Assembly: GCA_028873125.1 (NCBI GenBank)
Contig: JAGWMQ010000017.1
Span: 1-41,116, forward strand
Direction: 5' to 3'
Length of the DNA: 41,116 bases
Origin: Verrucomicrobiota bacterium
GTDB lineage: Bacteria; Verrucomicrobiota; Verrucomicrobiia; Limisphaerales; UBA11358
Below, in pieces: positions 39,001-41,116 of the stretch. The stretch's first letter is position 1; each line of letters begins with the position of its first letter. The notes under the pieces were generated by a model, which was given only the letters and a program-made list of their open reading frames with translations, had not been told where the DNA came from and did not search any database. The position numbers and the translations under genes were made by a program.

Positions 39001-41116
39001 ATGAAGACGGGGTCGCATGCTCGGAGAGCCGGATCGGTCGCAGAAAGGGTTCAACCCGGCATTTTGACGGCGCGGCATTGGGCGCGCGCGGCGGCGCTGG
39101 CCGCCCTGGCGCTGGCGGCGGTGAGCGGCGCGGCGGCGCAAACCACGCTGGTCTCGGAAGGCTTTGAGGGCGCGTTCCCCGGCGCCTGGAGCACGGGCGA
39201 TTCCAACTCCGCCGACGGGATTGTGACCTGGAAGGACGAATACACCACCTTTGGCAGCGTGCCGGCGCACACCGGTTATTGGAAGGGCTACTGCGCGGGC
39301 ATCAGCAACGGCGTGCCGGTCTCCGTCGCCGGTTACGCCAACAACATGCAGGCGTACATGAGCCGGACGATCAATTTGTCCGGCTACACCGGCGCCAATC
39401 TCGGCTTCTGGTATGACATTCCGTCCATCGAAACGCCCTACGACCACTTCCGGGTCTATATGGACGCGACGCTCCTGTTCGACGCGGATGCGGCCACGGC
39501 CGGCTGGCAATTTCTGGCCCTGCCGCTCAACGCTTATCTGGGCGGCGCGCACACGCTGCGGTTCGAGTTTGATTCGGATTTCAGCGTGACCTACGAAGGG
39601 GCGTACCTGGACGACATCCAGGTGGATGCGGCCAACCAGCCGTTCACCCAGTCCTTGCTCTCGCTGACGAACGCCAATTACAGCGGTTACGTGCTCGACT
39701 CGGACACGTTCCTGGGCCGCAGCAACATCCAGGCGCAGGCGATCTTCAGCGTGGAAAACTTCACCGGCGCCAACGCACTTTACACCAACATCTTGAGCTT
39801 CCGCCTTATCAACGCCTCCAACGGCGTCCCGCATCCGATTTATGATTTTGGGAACACCACGACCAACAGCGGCTACACCTACGACATCACCAACGTCCTC
39901 TTGCTGGCGGCGGGAACCAACGTCACGGTCACCAACGTTGCCTATCTCCGGCCGGCGGCATGGATGAGCCAGTTCACGCCCTTTTATCTGGAGTGCCGGA
40001 TGCTCACCAACGGGGTCGTGGCGCAAACGCTCACGACCGCGCCGACCAATTACTATCATTTCACCAACACCGTCAGCGGAGACGCGGCGTTCAACGTCCT
40101 GCTCAATCTGACCAACAGCGCCTGGTCGCGCACCTACGCCGTCCGCACGGTTCCGGGCCAGAACACCTTCCAGGTCAACGTCGGCTACGAGGTCCGGCGG
40201 TGGGACGACTTTAATGCGGCACAAGCGGCGACGAACATCCCGGTCGTCTTCAACTACACCCTGCGCGACTCCGCCGGCAACGTCGTTCCGCTCGCCAGCG
40301 ACAGCCAGACCTTTTACGATTCGGTGTGGAATTACGCCTACGTCTTCATTTTTCAAGTGCCCTCCTTCCAGGCCGCGTCGCACACGCTCGACATCCAGCC
40401 GTTGAGCCAGCTTGATTCGGTCAGCCAGACCTATTACCTCACCGTCACCATCTCGCACACGAACGATCCCGTCACCGGCCAGGTCATCACGGCCAACACG
40501 CAATTGACGCCGACCAACGAACTGCTGCATTTCGACGGCAACCTCATTTTCGGCGGCATTGGCACGACGATGAGCGCTCTCGGCGCTCCCCCGCCGCCAG
40601 CCAACCCGCCCAGCGGAGGCGTCATCCCGACCACGCTCAGCGGCGCCGGCGGCTACGTCACCGCCAAGACGGACCACACTTATTCCGGCGCGGGGCCGTT
40701 GAGCGTGAACCTGGAAACCAACGGCGACGCCGCGGTGGCCGCCGGCACCGTTTTGCTCAACGCGCCGTCGCCGGACAGCGACACCCTGGCCGGCGTCCGT
40801 TTCCAGCGCGGGCCGGTCACGCTGTCATCCTCGGGCGCCAGCGCCGACGTCACCGCCATCCTGCCGACGGGTTTTGGCTACCGGCTGGGCGACGTGAGCA
40901 ACCTGGTCGTCTCGGCGTTTCTACCGTTCACGGGTGTGCCGTTGACGTCGTTGCTTTCGCCTGCCAACAATCTCACTTACCTGCCGGGCACGACGATTTA
41001 TGCGGCGGAAGAAGACAAGCCGGTCTGGCTGGTCTCGGACCGGATTGTCTGGCTCGTCAACTCCGGCACGTTTGGCGTGCCGCCCACCGGCCCCGGCGCG
41101 ACGTATGTGCGCGCCG
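39001..41116 (+). CDS. Large secreted protein, 3' end missing (MAM/choice-of-anchor-J-like N-terminal domain)
   Basis: The frame is open from ATG 39001 to the window end (705 codons). The start gives a long basic n-region and a hydrophobic core ('AAALAALALAAVSGAAA') with cleavage before QTTLVSEG. Residues about 50-215 form a jelly-roll like choice-of-anchor J/MAM domains: 'EGFEGAFPGAWSTGD', 'YMSRTINLSGYTGANLGFWY', 'YDHFRVYMDATLLFDADAAT' and 'YEGAYLDDIQVDA'. The rest consists of Thr/Asn-rich beta repeats ('NVTVTNVAYLRPAAWMSQFT', 'TYYLTVTISHTNDPV'). It is likely a surface protein; the domain that would tell its job is beyond the window. Confidence 0.8.
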   Translation, partial: MKTGSHARRAGSVAERVQPGILTARHWARAAALAALALAAVSGAAAQTTLVSEGFEGAFPGAWSTGDSNSADGIVTWKDEYTTFGSVPAHTGYWKGYCAGISNGVPVSVAGYANNMQAYMSRTINLSGYTGANLGFWYDIPSIETPYDHFRVYMDATLLFDADAATAGWQFLALPLNAYLGGAHTLRFEFDSDFSVTYEGAYLDDIQVDAANQPFTQSLLSLTNANYSGYVLDSDTFLGRSNIQAQAIFSVENFTGANALYTNILSFRLINASNGVPHPIYDFGNTTTNSGYTYDITNVLLLAAGTNVTVTNVAYLRPAAWMSQFTPFYLECRMLTNGVVAQTLTTAPTNYYHFTNTVSGDAAFNVLLNLTNSAWSRTYAVRTVPGQNTFQVNVGYEVRRWDDFNAAQAATNIPVVFNYTLRDSAGNVVPLASDSQTFYDSVWNYAYVFIFQVPSFQAASHTLDIQPLSQLDSVSQTYYLTVTISHTNDPVTGQVITANTQLTPTNELLHFDGNLIFGGIGTTMSALGAPPPPANPPSGGVIPTTLSGAGGYVTAKTDHTYSGAGPLSVNLETNGDAAVAAGTVLLNAPSPDSDTLAGVRFQRGPVTLSSSGASADVTAILPTGFGYRLGDVSNLVVSAFLPFTGVPLTSLLSPANNLTYLPGTTIYAAEEDKPVWLVSDRIVWLVNSGTFGVPPTGPGATYVRA

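Noticed and set aside
38952-39167. A GTG-started frame upstream of the last gene
   Set aside because: It is out of frame with the secreted protein that begins at 39001, and its product is Arg/Gly rich.
38917-40677. A 586-codon minus-strand frame
   Set aside because: It overlaps the large secreted protein gene that has a signal peptide and jelly-roll motifs. The antisense product shows nothing recognisable.

Overview
The window looks like a chromosomal segment of a Verrucomicrobiota bacterium, probably of the Pedosphaera/Limisphaerales kind. This is inferred from the combination of PEP-CTERM proteins, very large Ig/LamG/FN3 secreted proteins, a pilin-like '[20 protein letters not shown]' protein, bacillithiol genes, degenerate ribosomal zinc-ribbon proteins and short dispersed palindromic repeats. 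Most of it is GC-rich. A visibly AT-richer island lies at about 23.3-27.2 kb. No rRNA, tRNA or CRISPR array was recognised.

Layout. 1-3.7 kb: the 3' end of a large beta-rich secreted protein and two paralogous PEP-CTERM proteins, produced by a tandem duplication that also copied the tail of the first gene. 3.8-5.7 kb: two peptide-type ABC permeases (OppB/OppC-like) without their other subunits. 6.0-6.8 kb: a DUF434-type protein, followed by a palindromic MITE-like element. 7.2-19.4 kb: a 1267-residue Ig/LamG protein (minus strand), a pilin-like protein, a lipoprotein, a small membrane protein and a 1940-residue multidomain family 2 glycoside hydrolase. Two diverged copies of a short repeat lie in the gaps.

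19.5-22.1 kb (minus strand): bshA, bshB and a compact BshC-like gene form a complete candidate bacillithiol operon. 22.2-28.7 kb: pyrK and pyrD, normally partners, are separated by about 4.7 kb. That gap holds a broken 2-oxoacid dehydrogenase E2 tail, a four-gene minus-strand defence operon (PD-(D/E)XK nuclease, adenine methyltransferase, KwaA-like, KwaB-like) and a divergent second nuclease-like gene. The two junctions that can be seen directly are 4-nt ATGA overlaps. The KwaB-like gene carries an in-frame TAA at codon 20, so the Kiwa-like system seems disabled or the base is a sequencing error.

28.8-33.3 kb: a DapF-like protein in which both catalytic cysteines are serine, a secreted EEP-fold hydrolase, folE2, a eukaryote-type (HIS6-like) HisA, a small secreted CxxC protein and a Uma2-family protein. 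33.4-36.9 kb: rpsP, a KH protein, trmD and rplS (rimM is missing from its usual place), then a DksA/TraR-like protein without its zinc cysteines, cysteine-poor bL33 and bS18, and a Fur-family regulator. With FolE2 nearby this resembles a zinc-sparing set. 36.9-38.7 kb: a small hypothetical protein, a histidine phosphatase and RNase PH (minus strand). 39.0 kb to the end: the 5' part of another large secreted protein.

Several genes (GH2, hisA, dapF-like, folE2, perhaps oppB) have a plausible -10 hexamer only 6-8 nt before the start codon, which suggests leaderless transcripts.
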